The position numbers and the translations under genes were made by a program. From the NCBI RefSeq assembly GCF_036421915.1, contig NZ_JAZGOM010000002.1: a DNA stretch of 64,000 nucleotides. One strand, given 5' to 3'. Under the pieces are notes generated by a model. The model did no database searches, was not told where the DNA came from, and worked only from the letters and a program-made list of their open reading frames with translations. The DNA comes from Georgenia_A wangjunii. GTDB taxonomy: Bacteria > Actinomycetota > Actinomycetes > Actinomycetales > Actinomycetaceae. This document shows positions 14,851 through 23,067 of this stretch, in pieces (positions within the stretch are counted from its first letter, which is position 1; each line of letters starts with the position of its first letter).

Positions 14851-15305
14851 CGGTGCCGCCGGAGCTGTACGCGCCGTTCCGCCCCCGGGCGGCGCGGGTG
14901 GTCAGCCTCGTGCTCATCCTCCTCACCCTCCTCGGGGCGGCGGCGATCATCGTCTTCATGCCGGGGCTCGAGAACGTCGCGTTCGAGATTGGCGACCAGA
15001 TCGGCACGGCCGCGACGGCGCTGCTCATCTGCTGGTTCTGCTACCGGCAGTACAGCGTCGCGGCGGTCCCGGACGAGAACGGACTCACGGTCCGCAACCT
15101 CATCCTCAGCCGCCGGCTCGCGTGGGCCGAGATCATCTCCGTCCGCTTCGGCGACGGCCGCCCCTGGGTCCAGCTCGACCTCGCCGACGGCGGCACCCTC
15201 GCCGTCATGGGCATCCAGAGCGCCGACGGCGCTCGCGCGGCCCAGCAGGCTCGCCGCCTCGCGACCCTCGTCGCCGTCCACGAGGGCCGCGACACCTCGT
15301 CCTGA
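14847..15305 (+). CDS. Small membrane protein with PH-like domain
   Basis: A 152-residue protein translationally coupled to hisG. Two hydrophobic segments occupy about residues 18-37 and 50-66. The C-terminal part (VAAVPDENGLTVRNLILSRRLAWAEIISVRF) resembles the bacterial PH-like domain found in short actinobacterial membrane proteins and is predicted to be cytoplasmic. Position directly after hisG is conserved in many actinobacteria, but the protein has no established role in histidine synthesis. The function is unknown. Confidence 0.75.
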   Translation: MTVPPELYAPFRPRAARVVSLVLILLTLLGAAAIIVFMPGLENVAFEIGDQIGTAATALLICWFCYRQYSVAAVPDENGLTVRNLILSRRLAWAEIISVRFGDGRPWVQLDLADGGTLAVMGIQSADGARAAQQARRLATLVAVHEGRDTSS

Positions 15306-15339
15306 GGGGTGTGGTCCGGGCCGCTGCGCCGCGCCGCGG

Positions 15340-16368
15340 TCAGAGCGGCCGCGCCAGCTCCGCGACGGCGCCGGCGAAGAGCGGTGGCGCCATCGCCGCG
15401 AGCGGGACGATCGCGCGCCGGGCGAGGGGCGCGCGCGTCGTGCGCACGAGCGTCTCGGTGAGGAGCCGGTAGCGCCGCGTCACCGTGCGCCAGCGCGCCT
15501 CGTATGCGTGAAGGTCCCCGGAGACGATCGCCTCGACCGCCGCGGCGGCCTGCGCGAGTGCGAGCGTGATCCCCTCGCCGGTGAGGGCGTCGACGTACCC
15601 GCTCGCGTCCCCGACGAGGAGCACCCGCCCCGCCACCCGCTGCGTGCTGGCCTGCCGGAGCGGGCCCGCGCCGCGCACCGGGGCCCGGTCCCGCCCCTCG
15701 AGCCGCGCGAGGAGCCCGGGGAAGGCCGCGAGGTGCTCGGCGTAGGGCCGGCGCTCGGCGGTGAGGACGGCGATCCCGACCTGCTCGTGGCCCACCGGCG
15801 TCACGTACGCCTCGGCCCCGCGCGCCCAGTGCACCTCGACGAGGTCCGTCCACGGCGCGACCTCGACGTGGGCGCGCAGTCCGAAGCGCCGGGGGTCGCG
15901 CACGGCCCGGTCGAGCCCGAGCGCCCTCCGCAGGGGGGAGTGGAGGCCGTCCGCGGCGACGAGGAACCGTGCGGGCGTGCCGTCGACCCGGACGCCGTCG
16001 TCGTCCTGGTGCACCTCGACGACGCGCCGCTCCTCGACGACGACACCCGCGGCCTCGACCGCCGCGCGCAGGCCCGCGTGCAGGGTGGTCCGGCGCACGC
16101 CGCGCCCGGGAGACCCGGGGAAGAGCGCCTCGGCGTGCCGGGCGCCCGCCACGTAGCGGATACCACGCAGGTCCTCGCCCGGCACGTCGACCCCGAGCGC
16201 CACGAGGCGCGCGAGCCCGCCGGGCATGACGCCCTCGCCGCACGCCTTGTCGATCGTCCCGGCCCGCGGCTCGCGGACGACGACGTCGAGCCCCGCGCGC
16301 GCGGCGTAGAGCGCCGTCGCGAGCCCCGCCGGCCCGCCGCCCGCGACGACGAGGTCCGGGCGCCTCAT
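15340..16368 (-). CDS. FAD-dependent oxidoreductase, geranylgeranyl-reductase-like
   Basis: A 342-residue flavoprotein. The FAD-binding Rossmann motif VVAGGGPAGLATALYAARAG is at residues 7-26, followed by the CGEGVMPGG segment near residue 43, typical of the geranylgeranyl reductase family. The second FAD motif is VLLVGDASGYVDALTGEGITLAL near residue 265. In the cluster it could hydroxylate the polyketide ring or reduce a prenyl chain; the geranylgeranyl reductase likeness slightly favours reduction, but both remain open. It is the last gene of the polyketide operon and its ATG overlaps the stop of the methyltransferase gene. Confidence 0.85.
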   Translation of the reverse strand: MRRPDLVVAGGGPAGLATALYAARAGLDVVVREPRAGTIDKACGEGVMPGGLARLVALGVDVPGEDLRGIRYVAGARHAEALFPGSPGRGVRRTTLHAGLRAAVEAAGVVVEERRVVEVHQDDDGVRVDGTPARFLVAADGLHSPLRRALGLDRAVRDPRRFGLRAHVEVAPWTDLVEVHWARGAEAYVTPVGHEQVGIAVLTAERRPYAEHLAAFPGLLARLEGRDRAPVRGAGPLRQASTQRVAGRVLLVGDASGYVDALTGEGITLALAQAAAAVEAIVSGDLHAYEARWRTVTRRYRLLTETLVRTTRAPLARRAIVPLAAMAPPLFAGAVAELARPL

Positions 16369-16898
16369 GCCGCGGGCGCGGCGCGCAGGGCCTCGGCCTC
16401 CGTGCGGATCCGCACCGTGAGCAGGGCCGCGTTGAGGACGGTGAAGGCGAGCGCCGTCGTCCACGCGGAGTGCACGAGCGGGAGGGCGAAGCCCTCGACG
16501 ACGACGGCGACGTAGTTGGGGTGCGCGAACCACCGGTACGGCCCGCCCGTGACGAGCGGCAGGTCCGGCACGACGATGACCCGGGTGTTCCAGCGCGGCC
16601 CGAGCGTGGTGATGCACCACCACCGCAGGGCCTGCGAACCGAGCGCGAGCGCGAGCATCGTCCACCCGAGCAGCGGCACGAACGCCGGGCGCGTCGTCCA
16701 CACCTCGACGAGCGCCCCGACGAGGAGCGCGGTGTGGAGGACGACCATGACGGGGTAGTGCCCCTGGCCGCTCTCGCGCCCGCCGCGCGCGAAGCTCCAC
16801 GCCGCGTTGCGCTTGGCGACGACCAGCTCGGCGAGCCGCTCGAGGCCGACGGCGGCGATGAGGACCGTGAAGAGCACGAGGCTCGTCGTCGTCGCCAT
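16365..16898 (-). CDS. Isoprenylcysteine-carboxyl-methyltransferase-family membrane protein
   Basis: A 177-residue polytopic membrane protein with four to five hydrophobic segments. The C-terminal SAM-binding signature of the ICMT/PEMT family is visible as GPRWNTRVIVVPDLPLVTGGPYRWFAHPNY in two parts (residues about 105-133), with the His-Pro-Asn motif. Members next to type III polyketide synthases are believed to O-methylate resorcinol or quinone products; that is inferred here from context. Start and stop both overlap neighbours (TGATG with the synthase, ATGA with the oxidoreductase). Confidence 0.85.
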   Translation of the reverse strand: MATTTSLVLFTVLIAAVGLERLAELVVAKRNAAWSFARGGRESGQGHYPVMVVLHTALLVGALVEVWTTRPAFVPLLGWTMLALALGSQALRWWCITTLGPRWNTRVIVVPDLPLVTGGPYRWFAHPNYVAVVVEGFALPLVHSAWTTALAFTVLNAALLTVRIRTEAEALRAAPAA

Positions 16899-17962
16899 CA
16901 CGCCCTCAGCAGGACGAGCTCGAGGCCGAACCCGGGACCCATGGCCATCATCATGCCGATGGAGCCGGGTGCCGGGGGACGTTCGGCGAGGGTGTCGGCG
17001 AGGATGTGGAGCACCGAGGACGACGACAGGTTGCCCACCCGGGCCAGCGAGGCCCACGTGAGCCCGAGCGCCTCCCGCTCGACCTCGAGCGCGTCCTCGA
17101 GCGCCTCGAGGACCTTGGGGCCGCCGGGGTGGCACACCCACCAGCCGACGTCGTCCCGGGTGAGCCCGTGGCCGGCGAGGAACGCGTCGACGTCGCCGCC
17201 GACGCGCCCGCGCACGAGGTCCGGCACCTCGGCGCCGAGGACGATCCGCAGCCCGCTCGCGCCGATCGCCCATCCCATGACGCCGGCGGTCCCGGCGTAG
17301 AGCCGGCTCGCGCTGTCGAGCACCGCGGGGCCGGGGGCGCCGCCCGCCGCCGGGTGCTCGTCCCCGACGGCGACGACGGCGCCCGCCCCGTCCCCGAAGA
17401 GGCCGCTGGCGACGATGTTCGCCCCGGAGGTGTCCTCGCGCTGGATCGTCAGCGAGCAGAGCTCGACGGACAGGAGCACCGCCACATCGCGCGGGTGGCC
17501 GAGGAGGTAGTCGTGGACGCGCGCGAGCCCGCCCGCCCCGCCCGCGCACCCGAGGCCGATGATCGGGACCCGCCGCACGTCCTCCCGCAAGCCCACCCGC
17601 GCGGCGACGAGCGCGTCGAGGGAGGGGACCGCGATGCCGGTGATCGTCGTCGACAGGACGAGGTCGACCTCGTCGGGGGCGACACCCGCCGCCGCGAGCG
17701 CGCCGGTGAGCGCCTCGGCGGCGAGGTCGACGGCGGCGGCGATGAACGCGTCGTTCGCCGCACCGAAGTCCGTCAGCCCCGCGTACTCCTCGAGGGGGAG
17801 GGCCACGTTCCGGTGCCCGACGCCACAGTTGGCGTGGATGCGCTCGAGGACCTTGCGGGTCGCGCCCTGGGCTCCGATGAGGTCGGCGATCGCCGGTGCG
17901 AGCTCCGCCTGCGGGTACCGGTGCGGGGGCAGCACCGGCTGCACGGCGAGGACGTGGGTCAT
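16898..17962 (-). CDS. Type III polyketide synthase (chalcone/stilbene-synthase family)
   Basis: A 354-residue homodimeric ketosynthase-type enzyme that extends an acyl-CoA starter with malonyl-CoA. The catalytic triad is complete: Cys139 in GLGCAGGAGG, His278 in VCHPGGPKV and Asn311 in VGNLSSSSV. The GPGFGLE C-terminal loop is present. Context (methyltransferase, FAD enzyme, divergent UbiA prenyltransferase) resembles, from memory, the agqABCD cluster of Actinoplanes that makes alkyl-O-dihydrogeranyl-methoxyhydroquinones, so an alkylresorcinol- or quinone-type product is likely. The ATG at 17962 is exactly seven bases downstream of a TACGCT -10 element. Confidence 0.93.
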   Translation of the reverse strand: MTHVLAVQPVLPPHRYPQAELAPAIADLIGAQGATRKVLERIHANCGVGHRNVALPLEEYAGLTDFGAANDAFIAAAVDLAAEALTGALAAAGVAPDEVDLVLSTTITGIAVPSLDALVAARVGLREDVRRVPIIGLGCAGGAGGLARVHDYLLGHPRDVAVLLSVELCSLTIQREDTSGANIVASGLFGDGAGAVVAVGDEHPAAGGAPGPAVLDSASRLYAGTAGVMGWAIGASGLRIVLGAEVPDLVRGRVGGDVDAFLAGHGLTRDDVGWWVCHPGGPKVLEALEDALEVEREALGLTWASLARVGNLSSSSVLHILADTLAERPPAPGSIGMMMAMGPGFGLELVLLRA

Positions 17963-17968
17963 GGCCCG

Positions 17969-17974
17969 AGCGTA
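17969..17974 (-). promoter_or_regulatory. -10 hexamer TACGCT of the polyketide operon
   Basis: On the minus strand TACGCT is followed by six bases and the ATG at 17962, giving exact leaderless spacing. Only nine bases separate it from the oppositely directed -10 of the ubiA-like gene, so the two promoters overlap upstream. Confidence 0.6.
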
Positions 17975-17983
17975 AGTGCCCCA

Positions 17984-17989
17984 TACCCT
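17984..17989 (+). promoter_or_regulatory. -10 hexamer TACCCT of the UbiA-family gene
   Basis: TACCCT ends exactly seven bases before the GTG at 17996. It faces away from the polyketide promoter at 17969-17974, making a compact divergent leaderless promoter pair. Confidence 0.6.
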
Positions 17990-17995
17990 CGTGTC

Positions 17996-18799
17996 GTGCG
18001 CACCTCTCTCGCCCTGGCGCGGGCCAGCCATCCCGCGCCGACGGTCGCCGTCACGGCGCTGGGCGTGCTCCTCGCCGTCGTCGCGGGCCTGCCCGGGACG
18101 ACGACGGCGGTCCTCGCCCTCGCCGTCCTCGCCGGTCAGCTGACCATCGGCTGGACGAACGACCTCCTCGACGCCGGCCGTGACCGGACGGTGGGCCGCC
18201 GGGACAAGCCGCTCGCCTCGGGCGAGCTCACGGCGAGGACCGCCCGCCGGGCTCTTGCCGGGGCGGTCGTCGTCGCCGTCGTCGCCTCGTTCGCGCTCGG
18301 CGTCGCGCCCGGCCTCGTCCACCTCGTCCTGCTGGCCGGCTCCGGCTGGGCGTACAACGCCGGGCTCAAGGGCACGGCCGTGTCCTGGCTGCCCTACGCC
18401 GTCGCATTCGGGTCGCTGCCGGCCGTCGCGTGGCTCGCCCGCCCCGAACCGGTGCTGCCGCCGGTGTGGATGATGGCCGTCGGTGCGCTCCTCGGCGTCG
18501 GCGCGCACCTGCTCAACGCCCTGCCGGACCTCGCCGAGGACGCCGCCACGGGGGTACGCGGGCTGCCGCACCGCCTCGGGGCGCGGGCGAGCCGGGTCGT
18601 CGCCGTCGTCGTCCTCCTCGCCGGCTCGGCCGTCGCGGTGGTCGGGCCCGCCGGACCCACGCCCGGCTGGGGGTGGGCCGTGCTCGCCGGCCTGGCGGCG
18701 CTCGCCGTCGCGAGCCTCGCCCGGGGCGGGCGCTGGCCGTTCCGGGCGGCGATGGTCGTCGCGCTCGTCAACGTCGTCGTGCTGCTCCTGCGGGGCTGA
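17996..18799 (+). CDS. UbiA-family prenyltransferase
   Basis: A 267-residue integral membrane enzyme with eight to nine hydrophobic helices that transfers a prenyl chain to an aromatic acceptor. The first metal-diphosphate motif is N55-D56-L-L-D59 (NDLLDAGRD) and the second is DLAED near residue 180. GTG at 17996 is preferred because of exact spacing from TACCCT; upstream in-frame sequence belongs to the antisense of the polyketide gene. Divergent arrangement with the type III synthase suggests it prenylates that product. It overlaps the convergent DUF3866 gene by 32 bases. Confidence 0.9.
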   Translation: MRTSLALARASHPAPTVAVTALGVLLAVVAGLPGTTTAVLALAVLAGQLTIGWTNDLLDAGRDRTVGRRDKPLASGELTARTARRALAGAVVVAVVASFALGVAPGLVHLVLLAGSGWAYNAGLKGTAVSWLPYAVAFGSLPAVAWLARPEPVLPPVWMMAVGALLGVGAHLLNALPDLAEDAATGVRGLPHRLGARASRVVAVVVLLAGSAVAVVGPAGPTPGWGWAVLAGLAALAVASLARGGRWPFRAAMVVALVNVVVLLLRG

Positions 18800-20018
18800 G
18801 GCGCTGGGCGTGGACGCCCGCGGCCGCGACGGCGAGGAAGGCGGCCGGGTCCTCGGCGAGGCCGCGGCCCATCGTCGACAGCCGCACCGGCGCGGCGGCC
18901 AGCGCGTCGAGGAGGCCCGCGGTCCCGACGGGAACGAGGCGGTGGCGCCCGTGCGGCTCGGCGAGGGCGGCGGCTTCCTCCGCCACCTGATGGCCGAGGT
19001 CGGTGAGGTCGGCCTCGGCCGGGGAGGCGCCGTCGAACGCGGGGACGACGACGTCCGCGGCCGCGAGCGCGACCCGCCCGTAGGCGGTGAGGGAGTGGTG
19101 GGAGATGCCGCGGTGACGCTCGCGCGGGTCCGCCCCGGAGACGCGCAGCGAGGCGACCGGTCGCCCCCCGAGGACGGCGGCGGCGTTGACGGCCTCCCCG
19201 CACGCCACCCCGGAGAAGCCCCACCGGGTCCCGGTGCCGAGGTTGCCGGGTCCCTGCGCGACGACGACGACGTCCGCGTCGAGGACCTCGCGGGCGGCGA
19301 GCAGCCCCGTGTGGAGCGTGACGGCCTCGAGGTCGCCGCCGAAGGCCTGGCCGACCGTGATCGTGCCGGCGAGCCAGCCGTCCGCGCGGAGCGTGGCCAC
19401 CGTCCGGGAGAACCACGCGGGCAGGGCGCCGCCGTCGGTCATGACGTACGCGACGCGCGGCGGCGCGGCGCCCGTGCGGTCCGCCTCGGCACGCACGCCC
19501 GCGACGACGGCCGGCAGGGCCGAGTGGAGGTCGGCGACGACGACGGGCAGGCCGGCGAGGTCGTCCGCCTCACGCAGGGCCTCGTGCCACGGCGACTCCT
19601 GCTCGTCGACGCCGAGGAGCATCGCCTGGAGCGGGGTGTAGCGGGCCTTGACGATGTGGCCGGCGCCCGGGGGCGGGTCGGCGGGGAGCCGGTCCGGGAT
19701 GGCGGCGACCATGGCGTATCCGCCCGTGCCGAGGCCGCGCGCGAGGGCCGCGACCGTGAGGCTGACGCGGTCGCCCACCTCCGGGGCGCCGACGAGCGCC
19801 GGGTAGGCGAGCGCGCGCACCCGCGCACCGGGGTCCAGCCGGCCCGTGCCGGCGCGCTCGCCGGGCTCACCGGCCCGCCCCGGCTCGTCCGCGCCCGGCT
19901 CGCCGGCTCGGTGCGGCGCGACCGCGCCGGGCGTACCCGTCAGCTCGACCTCGACCTCGACCGCGCCCGTCCATGCCCGCCCGACCGCGCGCACGACACC
20001 TTCCCGCCACATGATCAC
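18768..20018 (-). CDS. DUF3866-family protein
   Basis: A 416-residue protein of a conserved actinobacterial family without assigned function. Visible blocks are MWREGVVRAVGRAWTGAVEV at the start, HIVKARYTPLQAMLLGVDEQES, an AYVMTDGGALPAWFSR segment and VVVAQGPGNLGTGTRWGFSG. A variable Glu/Gly/Ala-rich insert lies near residues 35-60. The family is usually found next to pafB and pafC, as here. GTG at 20018 is taken as start because TAGCGT lies seven bases upstream and no Shine-Dalgarno is present; the ATG two codons later is the alternative. Confidence 0.8.
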   Translation of the reverse strand: MIMWREGVVRAVGRAWTGAVEVEVELTGTPGAVAPHRAGEPGADEPGRAGEPGERAGTGRLDPGARVRALAYPALVGAPEVGDRVSLTVAALARGLGTGGYAMVAAIPDRLPADPPPGAGHIVKARYTPLQAMLLGVDEQESPWHEALREADDLAGLPVVVADLHSALPAVVAGVRAEADRTGAAPPRVAYVMTDGGALPAWFSRTVATLRADGWLAGTITVGQAFGGDLEAVTLHTGLLAAREVLDADVVVVAQGPGNLGTGTRWGFSGVACGEAVNAAAVLGGRPVASLRVSGADPRERHRGISHHSLTAYGRVALAAADVVVPAFDGASPAEADLTDLGHQVAEEAAALAEPHGRHRLVPVGTAGLLDALAAAPVRLSTMGRGLAEDPAAFLAVAAAGVHAQRLSPAGAARRR

Positions 20019-20025
20019 GCGAACC

Positions 20026-20031
20026 ACGCTA
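20026..20031 (-). promoter_or_regulatory. -10 hexamer TAGCGT of the DUF3866 gene
   Basis: Read on the minus strand, TAGCGT is separated by seven bases from the GTG at 20018, one base more than exact leaderless spacing. Confidence 0.45.
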
Positions 20032-20084
20032 CCGGCGCCGGCCACCGCCAGCCCGGCGGCGTCCCGCTCCCCACCCCCGTCCCC

Positions 20085-20157
20085 CCGGTCGTGATCATGC
20101 AGAAGTGCCGGGGCCGCTTGCTCGCCGGTCGCGGCACCTCTGCATGATCACGATCGG
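20085..20157. repeat. Inverted repeat element, copy 1 (arms GTGATCATGCAGAAGTGCCG)
   Basis: Left arm 20085-20110 and right arm 20132-20157 form a 26-bp stem with one mismatch and one G-T pair around a 21-base loop. The inner 20-base arm is the same as in the second copy at 54986-55031. It lies between the divergent DUF3866 and pafB genes. An actinobacterial repetitive extragenic palindrome or a small non-autonomous mobile element is possible. Confidence 0.8.
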
Positions 20158-20208
20158 TGGGGGAGGGGCGTGGCGAGGGGGTGGGGGGTGGCGGGCGGGT
20201 CCGCGGGA

Positions 20209-20214
20209 TAACGT
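20209..20214 (+). promoter_or_regulatory. -10 hexamer TAACGT of leaderless pafB promoter
   Basis: TAACGT ends exactly seven bases before the GTG at 20221, and no Shine-Dalgarno is present. Confidence 0.6.
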
Positions 20215-20220
20215 GGGCGG

Positions 20221-21252
20221 GTGGCATCCCGCGTCGAACCGGCCGAGCGACTGCTCGACCTCCTCATCGCGCTCACGCACGCCCAGGGCCGGATGACGAA
20301 GGCCCAGGTGCGGCGGGGCGTCAACGGCTACCGCGACGCGACGAGCGACGAGTCCTTCGAGCGGATGTTCGAGCGGGACAAGGACCTCCTGCGGGAGATG
20401 GGCGTCCCGGTCGTCACCGAGACGGACCCGGTCCACGAGGACGACGTCGGCTACCGCATCGACACCGCCGGCTACTCCCTCCCGCCCGTCAGCTTCACCC
20501 CGGCCGAGGTCGGCGTGCTCTCCCTCGCCGCCGAGGTGTGGCAGGACGCCCACCTCCACGGCTCCGCGCGCCGCGGGCTGACGAAGCTGCGCGCCGTCGG
20601 GCCGGCGCCGGAGCCGGACGCCCACGCCGGGCTCGCGCTGCGCGTGCGCGGCCCCGAGCCCGCGTTCGACCCGATCCTCGCGGCGATCGCGGACCGGCGC
20701 GAGGTCACCTTCACGTACCGGGCCGCCTCGACCGGGCAGGTCGCCAGACGGCGGGTCCAGCCGTGGCGCCTCGTCAGCCGCGACCGCGGGTGGTACGTCC
20801 TCGGGCACGACGTCGACCGCGACGCCCCCCGCGCCTTCCGCCTCTCCCGCGTCATGGGCCGCGTCGCGCACGCCGGCCCGCCGGGGGCGTTCACCGTGCC
20901 CCCGCACGACCCCGCGGCCCTCCTCGGGCGCGAGCACGCCGCCGGCACCGCCGAGCTCGCGGTCACCCCCGAGCGCGCCTCGGCGCTGCGGGCGCGCGCC
21001 GTCGGCGCTCCGGGGGAGCGGGCGGGCCGTGACGTCCTCACCGTGCCCATCCAGGACGAGGAGGCGCTGGCCGAAGAGATCGCCACCTACGCCGACGCCG
21101 TCCTCGTCCTGTCCCCGGCGTCCCTGCGGGATGCGGTGCTGCGCCGCCTCCGCGCGGCGGCGGGCCTGGCCGACGCCGGCCTCACGGACGCGGCGGCCGG
21201 CGACCCCGAGCCGGCGGACGCGGCCCGCGCCGCGGGGGAGGGGACGCCCTGA
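20221..21252 (+). CDS. pafB: WYL-domain regulator PafB
   Basis: A 343-residue transcription factor with an N-terminal winged helix (residues about 1-65, ERLLDLLIALTHAQGRMTKAQVRRGV) and a central WYL domain (residues about 155-230, VQPWRLVSRDRGWYVLGHD). PafB and PafC together activate a LexA-independent DNA-damage response in mycobacteria. The C-terminus ends in an acidic Ala-rich tail. The stop overlaps the pafC start. No proteasome genes are seen in this window; many Micrococcales keep pafBC without them. Confidence 0.92.
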   Translation: MASRVEPAERLLDLLIALTHAQGRMTKAQVRRGVNGYRDATSDESFERMFERDKDLLREMGVPVVTETDPVHEDDVGYRIDTAGYSLPPVSFTPAEVGVLSLAAEVWQDAHLHGSARRGLTKLRAVGPAPEPDAHAGLALRVRGPEPAFDPILAAIADRREVTFTYRAASTGQVARRRVQPWRLVSRDRGWYVLGHDVDRDAPRAFRLSRVMGRVAHAGPPGAFTVPPHDPAALLGREHAAGTAELAVTPERASALRARAVGAPGERAGRDVLTVPIQDEEALAEEIATYADAVLVLSPASLRDAVLRRLRAAAGLADAGLTDAAAGDPEPADAARAAGEGTP

Positions 21253-22241
21253 TGGCCGAGACGACCGCCGACCGGCTCACCCGCCTCCTCGCCCTCATCA
21301 CGTACCTGCGCGAGCACCCGGGCGTGCCCGTCGCCGAGGTGGCCGCGCACTTCGGTGTCACCCCTGCGCAGGTGCTCGCCGACGTCAACCTCCTGTGGGT
21401 CTCCGGCACGCCTGGGTACCTGCCCGACGACCTCATCGACTTCGCGGCCGACGAGCTCGACCGGGACGTCCTCACGCTGACCAACCCGCGCGGGATGGAC
21501 CGCCCGCTCCGGCTCAGCCCGTCCGAGGCCCTCGCGCTCCTCGTCGCCCTGCGCTCCCTCGCCGCGCTCACCGCCCGCGACGGCGAGGGGCCGGGCGTCG
21601 ACGACGAGGTCCTCGCCTCCGCCACCGCCAAGCTCGCCGAGGCCGCCGGCGCCGCGGCGGACGCGGCCCGGGCGGTCGACGTCCACGTCGGTGGCTCCGA
21701 CGGCCGCCGGGCGCTCGCGCCCGTCCAGCGCGCCCTCGCCGAGCGCCGGCGCCTGCACCTGCGTTACGTCTCGGCCGCGGACGTCGTCACCGAGCGCGAG
21801 GTGGACCCCCTCGAGCTGCTCTGGGACGGGAGCCACTGGTTCCTGCGGGCGTGGTGCCACCGGGTGCAGGACGTGCGCCACTTCCGCGTCGACCGCGTCC
21901 TCGCGGCCGAGGTGCTCAGCACCCCCGCGGAGCACGAGCCGGCGTCCGTCGGCGCCGACGTCGAGCCGGACCTCGCCGAAGCCGCACTCGTCGCGACGAT
22001 GGTCGTCGCCTCGCGCGCCCGGTGGGTGGCCGAGCGCTATCCCGTCGAGTCCGTCGAGGACCTCGCCGACGGCACCGTGCGCATCCGGTTGCGCGTCGCC
22101 GACCCGGCGTGGCTGACGAACCTCGTCCTCGGGCTCGGTGAGGACGTCATCGCCCTCTCCCCGCCCGGCCTCGCCGCTGCGATCACCCAGCGGGCCCGCG
22201 CCGCACTTTCCGCCTACGACGACCTATCCTCGACGTCGTGA
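21252..22241 (+). CDS. pafC: WYL-domain regulator PafC
   Basis: A 329-residue partner of PafB with the same plan: winged helix (DRLTRLLALITYLREHPGVPVAEVAAHFGVT, residues about 7-40), a middle helical part, and a WYL domain around residues 175-225 (VDPLELLWDGSHWFLRAWCH). It is coupled to pafB by a one-base overlap and to the next small gene by GTGA. Expected role is control of DNA repair genes as a PafBC heterodimer. Confidence 0.92.
   Translation: MAETTADRLTRLLALITYLREHPGVPVAEVAAHFGVTPAQVLADVNLLWVSGTPGYLPDDLIDFAADELDRDVLTLTNPRGMDRPLRLSPSEALALLVALRSLAALTARDGEGPGVDDEVLASATAKLAEAAGAAADAARAVDVHVGGSDGRRALAPVQRALAERRRLHLRYVSAADVVTEREVDPLELLWDGSHWFLRAWCHRVQDVRHFRVDRVLAAEVLSTPAEHEPASVGADVEPDLAEAALVATMVVASRARWVAERYPVESVEDLADGTVRIRLRVADPAWLTNLVLGLGEDVIALSPPGLAAAITQRARAALSAYDDLSSTS
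22225..22230 (+). promoter_or_regulatory. -10 hexamer TATCCT inside the pafC end
   Basis: TATCCT is separated by seven bases from the GTG at 22238. It suggests that the small membrane-protein gene can also be transcribed from its own leaderless promoter inside pafC. Confidence 0.45.
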
Positions 22242-22552
22242 CCTGGTTCCTCGTGTGGACGCTCCTCGCGCTCGCTGCGCTCGCGACCCTCGCCCTCCTC
22301 GGGTGGGGGCTGTGGCGCCGTGCCGTCGCGCTCGGCAAGGAGCTCGCCGCCGCCAGCCGTCTCGCTGAGCGCCTCTCCGACGTCGGCGGGCCCGCCTCGT
22401 TCGCCCCCGTCGTCCCCGGTGTCACGGGGGACCCCGGGACCCTCGCGCAGGCCCGGGCGGAGCGCGGGCGCGTCGGCGTCCTGCGCCGGACGCGCCGCGC
22501 CACCCGCGCCGCCGCGGCCCTCGCCCGCTGGCGCGCCGTCGGTCTCGGCTGA
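22238..22552 (+). CDS. Small single-span membrane protein
   Basis: A 104-residue protein between pafC and tatA. One hydrophobic helix (residues 3-25, FLVWTLLALAALATLALLGW) is followed by a basic helical region with LGKELAAASRLAERLSDVG and an Arg-rich end. No recognised domain. Position suggests a link to the Tat or PafBC neighbourhood, but the function is unknown. The start GTG overlaps the pafC stop. Confidence 0.7.
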   Translation: MTWFLVWTLLALAALATLALLGWGLWRRAVALGKELAAASRLAERLSDVGGPASFAPVVPGVTGDPGTLAQARAERGRVGVLRRTRRATRAAAALARWRAVGLG

Positions 22553-22692
22553 CCCAGCCGGCCCTTCCGGACCTTCGGCGGCGGCGCCCCGGGGCGAGCC
22601 ACGCCCACCACCACGCGGTCCCGCCCGGCGACGGCACACCCGCACTCGCACGCGCGTGCGCCCCCTGCCCGCCACCGGGCCGCCACGGTGCG

Positions 22693-22698
22693 TAGACT
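22693..22698 (+). promoter_or_regulatory. -10 hexamer TAGACT of the tatA promoter
   Basis: TAGACT would start a transcript about 27 bases before the tatA ATG at 22732. A purine-rich GGAAAGG lies in the leader, so this is a leadered promoter in contrast to most of its neighbours. Confidence 0.45.
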
Positions 22699-22731
22699 CG
22701 GCATGACCGGATCCGAACGGAAAGGCACCCC

Positions 22732-23067
22732 ATGCGACTCCAGTTCTGGCACATCCTCGTGCTGCTCCTCGTGGTGCTCATCCTCTTCGGCGCGAAGCGG
22801 CTGCCGGACGTCGCGAGCAGCGTCGGCAAGTCCCTCAAGATCTTCAAGAAGGAGGTCACGGAGCTGCGCGAGGACGACCGCCCAGCTGCGCCGACCGTCG
22901 TCGACCCGCTCGCGGACCCGACCGCCACCCGCGCGGACGACGCCGCCCGCACCGGGTACGGGCCGCCCCCTGGCGGCTACACGGGGTACGCGCCGCCCGG
23001 CACGACCCCGCCGGGGGTCACCGACCCCTCGCACAACGGGCCGGCGGACCCCGCCCCCCGTCGCTAG
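22732..23067 (+). CDS. tatA: Sec-independent translocase subunit TatA
   Basis: TatA polymerises to form the pore of the twin-arginine translocase. The 111-residue protein has the short N-terminal membrane helix (residues 5-20, FWHILVLLLVVLILFG), the hinge FGAKRLPDVA, an amphipathic helix SSVGKSLKIFKKEV, and a Pro/Gly/Tyr-rich C-terminal tail. Start ATG is preceded by GGAAAGG. tatC begins on the very next base after its stop. Confidence 0.94.
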   Translation: MRLQFWHILVLLLVVLILFGAKRLPDVASSVGKSLKIFKKEVTELREDDRPAAPTVVDPLADPTATRADDAARTGYGPPPGGYTGYAPPGTTPPGVTDPSHNGPADPAPRR

